Assembly: GCF_030209445.1 (NCBI RefSeq)
Contig: NZ_JARVSD010000013.1
Span: 186,001-250,000, forward strand
Direction: 5' to 3'
DNA from: Promicromonospora sp. MEB111
Lineage (GTDB): Bacteria; Actinomycetota; Actinomycetes; Actinomycetales; Cellulomonadaceae
DNA: 64,000 nt
The notes below the pieces were generated by a model. The model was not told the origin of the DNA, searched no databases, and was given only the letters and a program-made list of their open reading frames with translations. Position numbers and translations under genes: made by a program. Within the stretch, counting starts at the first letter, position 1; every line of letters begins with the position of its first letter. Positions 1 to 9,837 of this stretch are shown in pieces.

Positions 1-468
1 GTGGCGGCGCAGCAGGGCCGGCTCCTGCTGCATGAGGTCCATGGCCCGCATGACGCGGTCGTGGGCCTCGCCGGCCGGCGCGAGCAGGGCCGCGACCACG
101 ACCTGGAGGTCGGACAGCAGGCGGCCCGTCGGGCCGCCCTCGACGAAGGTGCGGATGACGTCCTCCGGCAGGCCGGTGTCCTCCGCGCCGAGCACCGCGT
201 CGTCCTTGGACTCGAAGTAGTTGAAGAACGTGCGGGGCGAGACGCCTGCCTCCGCGCTGATCATCTCGACCGTCACGGCGTCGAGGCCGTGCTCGGCGAC
301 GAGGTTCTGGGCCGCGTCGATCAGGGCCGCGCGCCGCGCGCGCTTCTTGCGCTCGCGCAGGCCCTGCTCGGCGGGCGAGCCCTCCAGCGCGGACACGAGC
401 TCGCGCAGGTCCGGGCTGGATCCGGGCTCAGCGGGCGCGACGGTCTCGCGCGACGAGGTGGGGGCCAT
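1..468 (-). CDS. TetR/AcrR family transcriptional regulator, cut by the window edge
   Basis: The reverse strand reads from an ATG at 468 off the left edge, giving 156 codons. After an acidic, proline-rich lead of about 40 residues comes a typical TetR helix-turn-helix: AALIDAAQNLVAEHG, then TVEMISAEAGVSPRTFFNYF and ESKDDAVLG (residues about 46-95). The ligand-binding half is only partly present. The gene follows dhaM on the same strand 58 bases downstream, and an imperfect palindrome sits just ahead of its start, so self-regulation is likely. A role in controlling the dha operon is possible but rests only on position. Confidence 0.85.
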   Translation of the reverse strand, partial: MAPTSSRETVAPAEPGSSPDLRELVSALEGSPAEQGLRERKKRARRAALIDAAQNLVAEHGLDAVTVEMISAEAGVSPRTFFNYFESKDDAVLGAEDTGLPEDVIRTFVEGGPTGRLLSDLQVVVAALLAPAGEAHDRVMRAMDLMQQEPALLRRH

Positions 469-473
469 GCGTC

Positions 474-498
474 AATTCTTGCACCCCGCGCAAAAATT
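474..498. promoter_or_regulatory. Candidate operator of the TetR gene
   Basis: An AT-rich inverted repeat, AATTCTTGC (474-482) and GCAAAAATT (490-498), 8 of 9 pairs with a 7-base spacer, lies just upstream of the TetR start in an otherwise GC-rich region. Size and place fit a TetR-dimer operator over the promoter. This is inference from symmetry alone. Confidence 0.4.
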
Positions 499-526
499 CA
501 TCAACTGCAAAAAGATGAGACCGCGC

Positions 527-1264
527 TCACACCTCGCCGAACCCGGACTCGATCATCTCCACGACGGTCGCCACGGCCTCCGTGGCGCCGTCGCCGGTGG
601 CCTCCACGCGCAGCTCACGCCCCCGCGTGGCGCCCAGCGCCATGAGCTGGAGCACGCTGGAGGCGTCCACGCCGTCGATGGTCACGCTCGCACCCAGCTC
701 GGCAACCTTGCGCGACACCAGCGCCGCCGGGCGGGCGTGCAGGCCCAGCGGGTTGCGGACGGTCACGGTGCGCGCGCCCTCGGGCTCCCCGGCCGACGGC
801 GGCTCGGCCGCCCCGGGCGACTGCGCGGCCTCGATCGTCGCGAACATCCCGATCGCCGCGTTCGCCGACGCCAGCACGGCGTCCCGGTCCGCCCCGCCGT
901 GCGCCGTCACGGCCGCGGCCACCGCGCCCTCGACGAACGGCGCGCGCGCCAGCACCGCGTGCTCGGCCAGCGTGTCGTCCAGCTCCAGGGCCGCCTCGAC
1001 CGTCAGCACCGAGGACCCGAGGTCCCCGAGCACGACGACGCCGCCTCCGGCGGCACCGGCGCCCGCACCGGCGTCGGCCAGGACGGCGAGGACCTCTTCC
1101 AGGGTCTGCTGGATCGCGTCGAGCGAGGTGCCCAGCCCGCCGTCGGGCCCGCCTCCCACGCCGCGGACCAGGACGTCGGGCGCCATCTGCCCGGCGAGCT
1201 CCGCCGCCCCGCGGGCCAGCTCGGCGGAGTGCGAGACGAGGACCAGCGCGACCCGCGCCGTCAT
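527..1264 (-). CDS. dhaM: PTS-dependent dihydroxyacetone kinase, phosphotransfer subunit DhaM
   Basis: This 245-residue protein carries phosphate from the PTS to the ADP bound in DhaL. The N-terminal EIIA-mannose-type domain has its phosphorylatable His12 in LVSHS. After a glycine/alanine- and proline-rich linker, an HPr-like domain (about 165-245) carries His176 in GLHARPA. It lacks the N-terminal-enzyme-I-like part found in enterobacterial DhaM, so it is the short two-domain form common in Gram-positive bacteria. Its start overlaps the dhaL stop by four bases (ATGA), so the two are translationally coupled. Last gene of dhaKLM. Confidence 0.93.
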   Translation of the reverse strand: MTARVALVLVSHSAELARGAAELAGQMAPDVLVRGVGGGPDGGLGTSLDAIQQTLEEVLAVLADAGAGAGAAGGGVVVLGDLGSSVLTVEAALELDDTLAEHAVLARAPFVEGAVAAAVTAHGGADRDAVLASANAAIGMFATIEAAQSPGAAEPPSAGEPEGARTVTVRNPLGLHARPAALVSRKVAELGASVTIDGVDASSVLQLMALGATRGRELRVEATGDGATEAVATVVEMIESGFGEV

Positions 1265-1944
1265 GCCGCGCCGCGGGGGTCGGCGGACTCGGGACCGGCG
1301 AGGGCGGCGGCCAGCGCCGCGCCCAGGACCAGTGCGGTGGAGCGCGCGCCCGGGTCCTCGTGACCGGCGCTGCGCTCACCGAGGTACGAGGCTCGGCCCT
1401 TGGTCGCGACCATCGGGATGGTGCCCGTCGCCGCCTTGTCGGCCGCCTCGGCCGCCGCGCGCAGCACGTCCACCTCGGAGCCGCCGTCGCCCGACGCGGC
1501 CTCGGCCGCGTCGACCGCCGCCTGCCACGCGTCGACCATCGTCTTCTCCCCCACCGTCGCCTTGCCGCGCGAGGACACGCCCTCGAGCGCGGCCTCCAGC
1601 ACCGCGACGACGGCCGGCGGGTCGATCTGCGGGCGGCCCGAGACCTTCGCAGCGCGCAGGTACGCCGTGCCGTACAGCGGGCCGGACGCGCCGCCCACCG
1701 TGGACATCAGCGTGGTCGCCACGAGCTTGAGCACGTCACCGACGGTCCGCTCGTCCGCGGCGCCGGGCTGGGCCGCCGGGTCGTCGAGCCGCGCCACCAC
1801 CGCGTGGAAGCCGCGATGCATGTTCTCGCCGTGGTCGCCGTCGCCGATCTGCCGGTCGAGCTCCGTGAGCTCGTCCTTCGCGTCCGCGATCGCGTCCGCC
1901 GTGCGGCGCACCCATCGCTCCGCCCAGTCCGCGTCCAGCGCCAT
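1261..1944 (-). CDS. dhaL: Dihydroxyacetone kinase, ADP-binding subunit DhaL
   Basis: DhaL holds a tightly bound ADP that DhaM re-phosphorylates, then passes phosphate to dihydroxyacetone on DhaK. The 227-residue product has the Mg-nucleotide motif near the N terminus: Asp30, Asp35 and Asp37 in DRQIGDGDHG, the positions known from the family, followed by NMHRG. The ATG at 1944 lies 20 bases after the dhaK stop, and no other start fits the family's N terminus. The 3' end overlaps dhaM by four bases. Length and motifs are normal for the family. Confidence 0.95.
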   Translation of the reverse strand: MALDADWAERWVRRTADAIADAKDELTELDRQIGDGDHGENMHRGFHAVVARLDDPAAQPGAADERTVGDVLKLVATTLMSTVGGASGPLYGTAYLRAAKVSGRPQIDPPAVVAVLEAALEGVSSRGKATVGEKTMVDAWQAAVDAAEAASGDGGSEVDVLRAAAEAADKAATGTIPMVATKGRASYLGERSAGHEDPGARSTALVLGAALAAALAGPESADPRGAA

Positions 1945-1964
1945 GTCCCGGAACCCTTCTTGTC

Positions 1965-2960
1965 TCACCACCGGAGTGCTGCAGTGTTCACCGGCGCGTC
2001 CCAGAGGGCCTCCAGCTCGTCGTCCAGCCGGAGGACGGTGACCGATGCCCCCTGCATCTCGAGGGACGTCACGTAGTTGCCCACCAGCGACCGGGAGACC
2101 GTGACGCCGCGCTCCTCGAGAAGGCGCCGCGCTCGACCATAGACCACGTAGAGCTCGGAGAGCGGGGTGCCGCCCATACCGTTGACGAACAGCAACACTC
2201 GGTCGCCGCCGTCCAGGGCCAGGTCGTCGGCCACGGGGGTCAGGAGCATCTCCGTGACCTGGTCGGCGCCGACCGCGGGCACACGGTGGCGGCCGGGCTC
2301 GCCGTGGATGCCGATGCCCACCTCGATCTCGTCGTCGCCCAGGTCGAAGCTGGGCCGGCCCACGTGCGGCACGGTGGGCGCGGCCAGGGCGACGCCCATG
2401 GTCCGGACGTTCGCGATCACACGCTCGGCGACGGCCTTCACGCCGGCGAGGTCGACGCCGCGGGCCGCGGCGGCACCCGCGATCTTCTCGACGGCCACCG
2501 TTCCCGCCACCCCGCGCCGGCCGGCGGTGTAGAGCGAGTCCTCGACGGCGACGTCGTCGTTCACGAGCACGGAGGCGACCTCGACGCCCTCGGCCTCGGC
2601 GAGCTCGACCGCGGTCTCGAAGTTCAGCACGTCGCCCGTGTAGTTCTTGACGATCGTGAGCACCCCGGCACCGCCGTCCGCCGCCTGGATCGCGGGCTGG
2701 ATCTGGTCCGGCGTCGGCGAGGTGAACACGGCGCCCGGGACGGCGGCGTCGAGCATGCCGTCCCCGACGAAGCCCGCGTGCAGGGGCTCGTGCCCCGACC
2801 CGCCACCGCTGACCAGGCCAACCTTTCCGGTGACCGCGCCTCCGGCGCGGCTGACGTAGACGGGCGACGTACTGACCTGCACCAGCTCGGCGTGCGCGAG
2901 CGCGAAGCCGGCCAGGGAGTCGGCGACGGCGTCCGCGGGATCGTTCAGCAGCTTCTTCAC
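1965..2960 (-). CDS. dhaK: Dihydroxyacetone kinase, substrate-binding subunit DhaK
   Basis: DhaK binds dihydroxyacetone covalently through a histidine. Visible are SGGGSGHEPLHAGF (His57), KNYTGDVLNF (Asp110) and VGIGIHGEPG, whose His219 is the expected hemiaminal-forming residue. I chose the GTG at 2960 because a strong GAGGAGG ribosome site lies a few bases upstream and because VKKLLNDPADAV matches the usual N terminus. That gives 331 residues, the normal length. First gene of dhaKLM; the operon makes dihydroxyacetone phosphate at the expense of phosphoenolpyruvate. Confidence 0.95.
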   Translation of the reverse strand: MKKLLNDPADAVADSLAGFALAHAELVQVSTSPVYVSRAGGAVTGKVGLVSGGGSGHEPLHAGFVGDGMLDAAVPGAVFTSPTPDQIQPAIQAADGGAGVLTIVKNYTGDVLNFETAVELAEAEGVEVASVLVNDDVAVEDSLYTAGRRGVAGTVAVEKIAGAAAARGVDLAGVKAVAERVIANVRTMGVALAAPTVPHVGRPSFDLGDDEIEVGIGIHGEPGRHRVPAVGADQVTEMLLTPVADDLALDGGDRVLLFVNGMGGTPLSELYVVYGRARRLLEERGVTVSRSLVGNYVTSLEMQGASVTVLRLDDELEALWDAPVNTAALRW

Positions 2961-3066
2961 GGCGACCTCCTCGCGGGACTGTGCGGCCCGGCGACGGCGC
3001 CGGGCCCGCGAACACGTCCCCTGGGGTTCATGTAACACCACGCCGGCCCGGGTCGTACAGGAGAGG

Positions 3067-3114
3067 CGGTGCCGGGCGGAGAGGTCACCCGGGTGACCTC
3101 TCCGCCCGGCACCG
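3067..3114. terminator. Perfect 48-bp palindrome downstream of folC
   Basis: Two 24-base arms meet with no loop: the left arm runs 3067-3090 and the right arm 3091-3114, with centre AGGTCACCC/GGGTGACCT. It lies between the folC stop and the dhaK promoter region, where a terminator for folC is expected. There is no U-tract, as is common for actinobacterial terminators. The core recurs at 54752-54809 and 56464-56503. Confidence 0.6.
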
Positions 3115-3162
3115 GTTCTCGGACGCGGCCGGCGTCCGTGCCGAGGCGCGGCCGCCGCGTGC

Positions 3163-4581
3163 TCAGACGCGGCCGACCAGCATGCGGGCGTCCGCGACGG
3201 TGACCACGGAACCGGTCACGAGCACGCCCGTGCCGGCGGCGGCGCCCGCCCTCTCGTCGGCCTCCGCCAGGTCGGCCGCGACCTGGAGCGCCTCGTCGAG
3301 CCGGTCGGCCACGTGCACGCGGTCCTCGCCGAAGACCTCACGGGCCACCTCGGCGAGGTCCTCCGGCTCGGCGGACCGGTCCGAGGAGTTCCGGGTGACC
3401 ACGATCTCCGCGATCGTCGGCTCCAGGACGGACAGGAAGCCCTCCGAGTCCTTGTCCGCCATGACCGCGACGACGGCCACGACCCGCTCCAGGTTGAACG
3501 ACTCCCCGAGCGCCTCCACCAGGGCCTCGGCGCCGGCAGGGTTGTGCGCGACGTCGACCAGCACCGTGGGGCTGGAGCGCACCAGCTCGAGGCGACCCGG
3601 CGCGTCGACGTCGGCGAACGCCGCCTCGACGACCTCCGCGCCGAGCGCCCGACCACCGCTGAGCAGCGCCTCCGTGGCCGCGAGCGCCAGCAGGGCGTTG
3701 TGGGCCTGGTGCGCCCCGTGCAGGGGCAGGAAGATCTCGGTGTAGACACCGGCGGGGGTGCGCAGGTCGACGAGCTGGCCGCCGACGGCGATGCGCCGGT
3801 CGGCGACGGCGAGGTCGATGCCCTCGCGGATCAGGTGGGCGTTGACGGTCCGGGCGCGCGCCAGGATGGGCTCGAGAGCGGCGTCGGGCTGCTCCGCGAT
3901 GACGGCGACGGCGTCCTTCTTGATGATGCCCGACTTCTCGGTGGCGATCTCCTCGATCGTGGAGCCGAGCCACCGCTCGTGGTCCATGGCGACGGGCGTG
4001 ATGACGGCGACCTCGCCGTCGACCACGTTCGTGGAGTCCCAGGTGCCGCCCATGCCGACCTCGATGATCGCGATGTCGACGGGCGCGTCGGCGAACGCGG
4101 CGAAGGCCATGACGGTGAGCACCTCGAAGAAGCTCAGGCGCGGCCCGCCCTTCTCCTGGGACTCGCGGTCGGCGACGCCGATATAGGGCGCGACGTCCTC
4201 GAACACCTCGACGAACCGCTCGGGCGTGAGCGGCTCGCCGTCCACGGCGATGCGCTCGGTGACGCTGGTGAGGTGCGGGGACGTGAACCGGCCGGTGCGC
4301 AGCCCGTGCTCGCGCACGAGGCGCTCGACCATGCGGGCCGTGGAGGACTTGCCGTTGGTCCCCGTGATGTGGACGGTCCGGTAGGCGCGGTGCGGGTCGC
4401 CGAGCAGCTCCAGGACCCGCTCGACGCGGGCCATGGTGGGGTCGATGTCGTGCTCGGGGGCGCGCGACAGGATCTCCTTGTAGACCGCGTTCAGCGCCTC
4501 TTGGATCGCGGGGTCGGTGTTCTCGGCGCCACGGCTGGTACCGCGTCGGTTCTTCCGCGGGTTCTTCTGGGAGTCGTCCAC
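3163..4581 (-). CDS. folC: Bifunctional dihydrofolate/folylpolyglutamate synthase
   Basis: FolC ligates glutamate to dihydropteroate and lengthens the polyglutamate tail of folates in the cytoplasm. The 472-residue product has the Mur-ligase-type ATP loop HITGTNGKSSTARM (P-loop 74-81), the central IIEVGMGGTWDSTNVV motif with VAVITPVAMDHERWLG, KSGIIK, and the C-terminal VLVDVAHNPAGAEAL. The first 20 residues are lysine/arginine-rich and poorly conserved in look, so the true start could lie slightly downstream. It stands alone on the reverse strand with a strong palindrome after its stop. Confidence 0.93.
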   Translation of the reverse strand: MDDSQKNPRKNRRGTSRGAENTDPAIQEALNAVYKEILSRAPEHDIDPTMARVERVLELLGDPHRAYRTVHITGTNGKSSTARMVERLVREHGLRTGRFTSPHLTSVTERIAVDGEPLTPERFVEVFEDVAPYIGVADRESQEKGGPRLSFFEVLTVMAFAAFADAPVDIAIIEVGMGGTWDSTNVVDGEVAVITPVAMDHERWLGSTIEEIATEKSGIIKKDAVAVIAEQPDAALEPILARARTVNAHLIREGIDLAVADRRIAVGGQLVDLRTPAGVYTEIFLPLHGAHQAHNALLALAATEALLSGGRALGAEVVEAAFADVDAPGRLELVRSSPTVLVDVAHNPAGAEALVEALGESFNLERVVAVVAVMADKDSEGFLSVLEPTIAEIVVTRNSSDRSAEPEDLAEVAREVFGEDRVHVADRLDEALQVAADLAEADERAGAAAGTGVLVTGSVVTVADARMLVGRV

Positions 4582-4687
4582 CCTCAGAGGATAGTTTCCG
4601 CCGACGAGCTCTCGACCGTGACGTTGGTCGCGTGCCTTCCGACACTGGGCACCCCGTCACGCCCGGCGAGCAGGTCTCCCCGGGAGG

Positions 4688-4724
4688 GGTAACGCTGGGC
4701 GAGCACTGCTACGTCAGCGTTACC
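4688..4724. repeat. Inverted repeat upstream of folC
   Basis: GGTAACGCTG at 4688-4697 pairs perfectly with CAGCGTTACC at 4715-4724 around a 17-base loop. It lies about 110 bases upstream of the folC start, so an operator is possible as well as an RNA hairpin. Confidence 0.45.
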
Positions 4725-4764
4725 TCGCCCCCTGCGTCGTCGTCCCGCCACCGAGCAGCTGACC

Positions 4765-4847
4765 GGCTGACCTGCGTTCAGCAGGACGTCCAGGACCGCC
4801 TGGGCCCGCGAGACGGTCGCGTGCCGCCTGCTGAACGCAGGTCAGCC
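4765..4847. repeat. Long inverted repeat between folC and the protease gene
   Basis: Perfect 21-base arms (4765-4785 and 4827-4847, beginning GGCTGACCTGCG) enclose a 41-base loop. Neither flanking gene ends here, because they diverge, so a simple terminator role does not fit. It may mark the end of a lost gene or be a mobile palindromic element. Confidence 0.5.
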
Positions 4848-4962
4848 CGGCGATCGCACCGGGCGAACCACACGCCTGTGTTGCGGCATTTCACCCTGTC
4901 GAGAACGATGACATCGCGGCGTCGGACGTGATGCGCAAGGTTCGTCGAGGGGGAACCACAGC

Positions 4963-6234
4963 ATGGGACGAAAGAGCACGGTGCACCGCACGATCGTCGT
5001 CGGGGTCGCGGCAGCGGCGCTCGCCGCGTCGGCGGTGGTCTCGGTTCCGGCGACGGCCGGCGGTCTCGGCCAGGGGGCGGAGCAGGCCGAGCTGACCCGG
5101 GCGGAGACCGGTTCGGAGCGCGTCGCCCTCGAGTCCGCCGTGGACCACACCGCGCACGCCGCCACGGCGCTGGCCGGCACTCCCGGCTATGCCGGTGTCG
5201 CGGTCGACTACGACGCCGCGCGGGTGACCGTCTCGTGGAAGGGCGACGTGCCGACGTCGGTCGGCGCGCTGGAGGAGCGGGTCCCCGCGGGGGTGACCGT
5301 CGACGTCGCGCGGGCCGAGCTGAGCGAGGCGGACCTGCACGGCGCGAGCACCCGGCTGCTGGACAGCCAGCGGGCGGCGCACGGCCCGGACGCCGTGGTC
5401 GCGGCGATGCCGGCCGGTGACTACGCCGGTCTGGTCGTCGAGGTCAGCCGGGACTCGGGCGCCGCCCGGACGGACGGCCTGGCCGAGAACCTGGCCGCCG
5501 CCGCCGGCGTCCCCGTCCGGGTCGAGCTCGTCGACGACGGCGTCCAGCCCACCGCCGTCAGCCGCCGCAACGACGCCGCGCCGTGGAGCGCCGGCAGCGC
5601 GATGGCCACCAGCAGCGGCTCCGACTACTGCACCACCGGCTTCTCGATCGTCACCGCCGCCGGCAACCACAAGATCGTCAGCGCGGCGCACTGCAACGCG
5701 GGGATCGGCTCCCTGGTGCGCGACGGCGAGGGCCAGCAGCTGGGCAAGGTCACCAACCGCGCCCTCGAGATCGACGCCGAGCTCATCGACCCGGTCGGCG
5801 AGCCCGAGACGTCGGGCTCGGTGTTCGGCGGGCCCTGGAACGCGTCGAGCGTCAACGCGCGCTACAGGTTCCCCGTCGTCGGGGTGCAGCAGCCCGCCGT
5901 GGGCCAGAACATCTGCTCCTCGGGGGCTGTCACGGGTGAGCACTGCGGGGCCGAGGTCCGCGCCGTCGACGTCGCGTGGAGCTGCGGCAAGAAGACCTGC
6001 CACGGCTTCCGGGCCAGCCGGGACGACGGCGGCGTGGTCGTGGGCGGCGGCGACAGCGGCGGGCCGATGTACGCCGTCATCGACGGCAAGGCGTACGCCC
6101 GCGGCATGATCGACGGCGGCTCCAACCGCCGCAGCTGCGGCAGCACCTCGGTGACCACGCAGTGCTTCTCGTACGTCTACGGCATCCCCATGGTGGACAT
6201 CCTCGACAAGTGGGACGCCCGCATCGACAGCTGA
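4963..6234 (+). CDS. Secreted chymotrypsin-fold serine protease with pro-region
   Basis: The 423-residue precursor has a Sec signal peptide (charged start, hydrophobic IVVGVAAAALAASAVV, cleavage likely near residue 32), a pro-region of about 170 residues as in alpha-lytic/streptogrisin-like proteases, then a trypsin-like domain from about residue 205. Catalytic residues are His243 in VSAAHCNAG, Asp271 in EIDAELID and Ser365 in GGGDSGGPM. Several cysteine pairs (such as C223/C244 and C328/C341) suggest disulfides, as expected outside the cell. A GAGGGGG ribosome site precedes the ATG. The substrate cannot be told from sequence; a role in nutrition is likely. Confidence 0.88.
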   Translation: MGRKSTVHRTIVVGVAAAALAASAVVSVPATAGGLGQGAEQAELTRAETGSERVALESAVDHTAHAATALAGTPGYAGVAVDYDAARVTVSWKGDVPTSVGALEERVPAGVTVDVARAELSEADLHGASTRLLDSQRAAHGPDAVVAAMPAGDYAGLVVEVSRDSGAARTDGLAENLAAAAGVPVRVELVDDGVQPTAVSRRNDAAPWSAGSAMATSSGSDYCTTGFSIVTAAGNHKIVSAAHCNAGIGSLVRDGEGQQLGKVTNRALEIDAELIDPVGEPETSGSVFGGPWNASSVNARYRFPVVGVQQPAVGQNICSSGAVTGEHCGAEVRAVDVAWSCGKKTCHGFRASRDDGGVVVGGGDSGGPMYAVIDGKAYARGMIDGGSNRRSCGSTSVTTQCFSYVYGIPMVDILDKWDARIDS

Positions 6235-6262
6235 CGCCGCCCGCGGTCCGCGGGCGGCGTCA
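6232..6262. terminator. Bidirectional terminator between protease gene and ileS
   Basis: Perfect 15-base arms (6232-6246 and 6248-6262, TGACGCCGCCCGCGG and its complement) with a one-base loop. The left arm begins with the protease stop codon itself, and ileS ends on the other strand at 6274. The position between convergent genes suits a two-way terminator. Confidence 0.75.
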
Positions 6263-6273
6263 GACGAGCGGGA

Positions 6274-9200
6274 TCAGGCCTTGGCGACCGCCACCGCGCG
6301 CTCCGGCCCGGCGCTGACGGTGAGCGACTCCGCCAGCGTCTCGCGGGAGACCAGGTCGCGGTGCGCCTCGACGGCGGCGACCCACTCGGCGGGGACCGTG
6401 AGGCCCAGCGTGATGCGGTCGGCGACCTGCAGGCCCGCGGCCTTGCGCGCGTCCTGCACGTCCCGCACCACGTCGCGGGCGTAACCCTCCGCCAGCAGCG
6501 CGTCGTCGAGCTCGAGGTCGAGCACCACGAACCCGCCGCCGGCCAGCACGCTCGCCGCCGTGGTGGGCTCGGCGGCGTCGGCCCCGGCGGTGTCGCCGGC
6601 GACGACGGTCGTCAGCTCGTACTCGCTCTCGAGCAGCTCGACGTCGCCGTCCGCCGTCGCGACCACCACGGCGCCCGAACCGGACACGGACCAGGCCCCG
6701 GACTTCGCCGCCTTGATCACGGCCTGCACGCCCCGGCCCAGGCGCGGCCCGGCCGCGCGCGCGTTGACCGCGAGCCGCTCGGTGACGCCGAACGACGCCG
6801 CGACCTCGGGCGAGAACGCGACGAGGCGCACCTCCTTGACGTTCAGCTCCGTCTCCAGCAGCCCGGTGAACGGCGCGACGCCGTCCGGGTCCGCGACGGC
6901 CACGACGAGCGACCGCAGCGGCTGCCGCACGCGCAGCTTGTTCGCCTTGCGCAGCGCCAACGTCTGCGACACCACGGCCCGCGCGGACTCGACGGCGGCG
7001 ACGAGCGCGTCGTCGGCCACCAGGACCTCGCCCTCGCGCGAGCCGGGCGCCAGCGACGGCCAGTCCGTCAGGTGCACGGAACGCTCGCCGGTCAGGCCGC
7101 GCCAGACCTCCTCCGTGAGCAGCGGCGCCAGCGGCGCCATCACCCGGCACAGCACCTCGAGCGCCGTCGACAGGGTGTCGAACGCGTCGGCGTCCTCGGC
7201 CCAGAACCGGTCGCGCTGCGTGCGCACGTACCAGTTGGTCAGCGCGTCCAGGTACTGGCGCACCGAGTCGCAGGCACCCGCGATGTCGTACGCGTCGAGC
7301 TGCTCGGTCACGTCGGCGAGCAGGCCACGTGTGCGCGCGAGCAGGTAGCGGTCCATGACGGGCAGGCCGGCCACGCGCTCCGGCGTCAGCGGCTGGGCGG
7401 AGTAGCCCGCGCCGCCCTGCGCGGCGTTGGCGTACAGCGTGAAGAAGTAGTACGTGCTCCACAGCGGCAGCAGCACCTGGCGGACGGCGTCGCGGATGCC
7501 GTCCTCCGTGACGATGAGGTTGCCGCCGCGCAGGATCGGCGAGGCCATGAGGAACCAGCGCATCGCGTCGGAGCCGTCGCGGTCGAAGACCTCGTTGACG
7601 TCCGGGTAGTTCTTCAGCGACTTGCTCATCTTGCGGCCGTCGGAGCCCAGCACGATGCCGTGCGAGACCGCCGTCTTGAACGCGGGCCGGTCGAACAGCG
7701 CCGTGGACAGCACGTGCATCATGTAGAACCAGCCGCGGGTCTGGCCGATGTACTCCACGATGAAGTCGCCCGGGAAGTGGTGCTCGAACCAGTCCGCGTT
7801 CTCGAACGGGTAGTGCACCTGGCCGTACGGCATGGAGCCGGAGTCGAACCAGACGTCCAGCACGTCCTCGACGCGGCGCATCGTGGACTGCCCCGTCGGG
7901 TCGTCCGGGTTGGGCCGGGTCAGGTCGTCGACGAACGGCCGGTGCAGGTTCGGCTGGCCGTCCTGGTCCAGCGGCAGCCGCCCGAAGTCCTTCTCCAGGT
8001 CCTCGAACGACCCGTAGACGTCGATCCGCGGGTACGCCGGGTTGTCCGACTTCCAGACCGGCACGGGCGAGCCCCAGAACCGGTTGCGCGTGATCGACCA
8101 GTCGCGGGCGTTCTCCAGCCACTTGCCGAACTGGCCGTCCTTGATGTGGTCGGGCACCCAGGTGATCTCCTGGTTCAGCTCGCCCATGCGGTCCTTGAAC
8201 TTCGTCACCTCGACGAACCACGAGGACACGCCCATGTAGATCAGCGGGTTGCGGCAGCGCCAGCAGTGCGGGTAGGAGTGCGCGTACTGCTCGCGGCGCA
8301 GCAGCACGGTGCCCGGCGTCGTCCGCCCGGCCTCGTCGTCGCCCGCACCACGCGTGCGCGCCTTGAGGTGGTCGATGATCGGGGCGTTCGCCGCGAAGAC
8401 CTGCAGGCCCGCGTACTCCTCGACCGGGTAGATGAACGCGCCGTCGGCACCCACGGGGATCACCGGCTCCACGCCCTCGCGGTCGCTGACCTGCTTGTCC
8501 TCCTCACCGAACGCGCCGGCGTTGTGCACCAGGCCGGTGCCGTCGGTCGTGTTGACGAAGTCGGCCTCGACCACGCGGTGCGCACCCGGGTGGCCCTCGA
8601 AGTAGGCGAACGGCGGCGCGTAGGCCGCGCCCAGCAGGTCGCTCCCCTTGAGGCGCCCGACGACGGTCGGCTCCTCGGCACCTTCGTCCGTGAGCTCCCG
8701 GGCGTACGCCGCCACGCGCGCGTCGGCCAGCACGTACCGCTGCGGCGTACCGGTGAACGACGACTCGACGATCGCGTAGTCGACGTCCGGCCCCACCATG
8801 ACCAGCAGGTTGGACGGCAGGGTCCACGGCGTCGTGGTCCAGATGAGCAGGTGGTCGTCCACCTGCAGCGTGTCCGCGCCGGACGGCACCTCGGTCACGC
8901 GGAAGCCGACCGTGACGGCCGGGTCCTGGCGCTGCTGGTAGACGTCGTCGTCCATGCGCAGCTCGTGGTTGCTCAGCGGCGTCTGGTCGTTCCAGCAGTA
9001 GGGCAGCACGCGGAAGCCCTCGTAGATCAGGCCCTTGTCGAACAGCGACTTGAAGGCCCAGATGACGCTCTCCATGAACGTCGGGTTCAGGGTCTTGTAG
9101 TCGTTCTCGAAGTCCACCCAGCGCGCCTGGCGCGTCACGTACGTGCGCCACTCGTCGGTGTACTTGAGCACGCTGGAGCGGCAGGCCTCGTTGAACTTGT

Positions 9201-9582
9201 CGATGCCCAGCTCGACGATCTCTTCCTTGGTCTTGATACCGAGCTGGCTCATGGCCTCCAGCTCCGCCGGCAGACCGTGCGTGTCCCAGCCGAAGCGGCG
9301 CTCGACGCGCTGCCCGCGCATCGTGCGGTAGCGCGGCACGACGTCCTTCGCGTAGCCGGTCAGCAGGTGGCCGTAGTGCGGCAGGCCGTTGGCGAACGGC
9401 GGGCCGTCGTAGAAGACGAACTCGTTGCTGCCGTTCTCGCCGGCCGGGCGGGCGTCGACCGACGCGCGGAAGGTGTCGTCCTGCTCCCAGTACGCGAGGA
9501 TGTCGCGCTCGAGGTCGGGCAGGCTCGGTGATGCGGGGACGGCGCCCTCGGCGTCGCTGGGACGGTGCAGCGGATAGGCCAT
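6274..9582 (-). CDS. ileS: Isoleucyl-tRNA synthetase, long (type 2) form
   Basis: IleS charges tRNA-Ile and edits valine. The 1102-residue class I enzyme has the HIGH-like HYGH at 69-72 in [15 protein letters not shown], a split CP1 editing domain, KMSKS at 651-655, and a C-terminal tRNA-binding part. Length and HIGH surroundings match the eukaryote-like type that is often less sensitive to mupirocin; resistance itself is not shown here. The ATG at 9582 gives the expected MAYPLHRP start and has AGGAG about 12 bases upstream. Expression is almost certainly controlled by the T-box leader directly upstream. Confidence 0.96.
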   Translation of the reverse strand: MAYPLHRPSDAEGAVPASPSLPDLERDILAYWEQDDTFRASVDARPAGENGSNEFVFYDGPPFANGLPHYGHLLTGYAKDVVPRYRTMRGQRVERRFGWDTHGLPAELEAMSQLGIKTKEEIVELGIDKFNEACRSSVLKYTDEWRTYVTRQARWVDFENDYKTLNPTFMESVIWAFKSLFDKGLIYEGFRVLPYCWNDQTPLSNHELRMDDDVYQQRQDPAVTVGFRVTEVPSGADTLQVDDHLLIWTTTPWTLPSNLLVMVGPDVDYAIVESSFTGTPQRYVLADARVAAYARELTDEGAEEPTVVGRLKGSDLLGAAYAPPFAYFEGHPGAHRVVEADFVNTTDGTGLVHNAGAFGEEDKQVSDREGVEPVIPVGADGAFIYPVEEYAGLQVFAANAPIIDHLKARTRGAGDDEAGRTTPGTVLLRREQYAHSYPHCWRCRNPLIYMGVSSWFVEVTKFKDRMGELNQEITWVPDHIKDGQFGKWLENARDWSITRNRFWGSPVPVWKSDNPAYPRIDVYGSFEDLEKDFGRLPLDQDGQPNLHRPFVDDLTRPNPDDPTGQSTMRRVEDVLDVWFDSGSMPYGQVHYPFENADWFEHHFPGDFIVEYIGQTRGWFYMMHVLSTALFDRPAFKTAVSHGIVLGSDGRKMSKSLKNYPDVNEVFDRDGSDAMRWFLMASPILRGGNLIVTEDGIRDAVRQVLLPLWSTYYFFTLYANAAQGGAGYSAQPLTPERVAGLPVMDRYLLARTRGLLADVTEQLDAYDIAGACDSVRQYLDALTNWYVRTQRDRFWAEDADAFDTLSTALEVLCRVMAPLAPLLTEEVWRGLTGERSVHLTDWPSLAPGSREGEVLVADDALVAAVESARAVVSQTLALRKANKLRVRQPLRSLVVAVADPDGVAPFTGLLETELNVKEVRLVAFSPEVAASFGVTERLAVNARAAGPRLGRGVQAVIKAAKSGAWSVSGSGAVVVATADGDVELLESEYELTTVVAGDTAGADAAEPTTAASVLAGGGFVVLDLELDDALLAEGYARDVVRDVQDARKAAGLQVADRITLGLTVPAEWVAAVEAHRDLVSRETLAESLTVSAGPERAVAVAKA

Positions 9583-9596
9583 GATTCTTCTGGCTC

Positions 9597-9831
9597 CTGG
9601 CGGGTACTCGGTTCGGCAGCAGGTGGACTTCTGTGGTGCTCTGCTGCGAGGACGCCGCACCTGGGTGCGCCGCGGTACCACCCCGCTTGCCGTCCGCTGG
9701 CGCGGCCGGCCGCTCGTTGACGGCTGTGACGGGCCTACCCGTCCGGTTCTACTGGGGTTCCCCGCTGCCTGACGGCGGTGGGTGACCTGTTCTTCCGGAG
9801 GCTCACCGGTGATGGCCGGGTCGATGCCTGT
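9597..9831 (-). promoter_or_regulatory. T-box riboswitch of ileS (isoleucine, ATC specifier)
   Basis: Read on the reverse strand, the ileS leader contains the hallmark T-box GGTGGTACCGCGG (about 9685-9672) that pairs with uncharged tRNA, and upstream an ultra-short stem I with CGGCCATCACCGGTGAG. In it ATC at 9813-9811 is the specifier for isoleucine, followed by CCTCCGGAAGAAC and AGTAGAACCGGACGGG, both typical of actinobacterial ileS leaders. No terminator U-tract is seen between the T-box and AGGAG, so control is probably at translation initiation. Limits are approximate. Confidence 0.9.
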
Positions 9832-9837
9832 GGGGCA

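Larger units (their letters stand above)
4582..4962. other. Non-coding gap with two inverted repeats
   Basis: This gap separates the divergently transcribed folC and protease genes, so it should hold both promoters. No ORF in it has a convincing codon pattern. It holds two separate inverted repeats (listed next) and, just before the protease start, the ribosome site GAGGGGG. I could not single out convincing -35/-10 boxes. Confidence 0.6.

Noticed and set aside
3067-3114. The 48-bp palindrome as a phage attachment site or replication origin
   Set aside because: No integrase, tRNA or initiator gene is near, and related palindromes occur at other gene ends, so a terminator is simpler.
6361-9531. 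A 1056-codon open frame on the forward strand opposite ileS
   Set aside because: It is a GC-bias shadow of ileS; no recognisable domain and no ribosome site.
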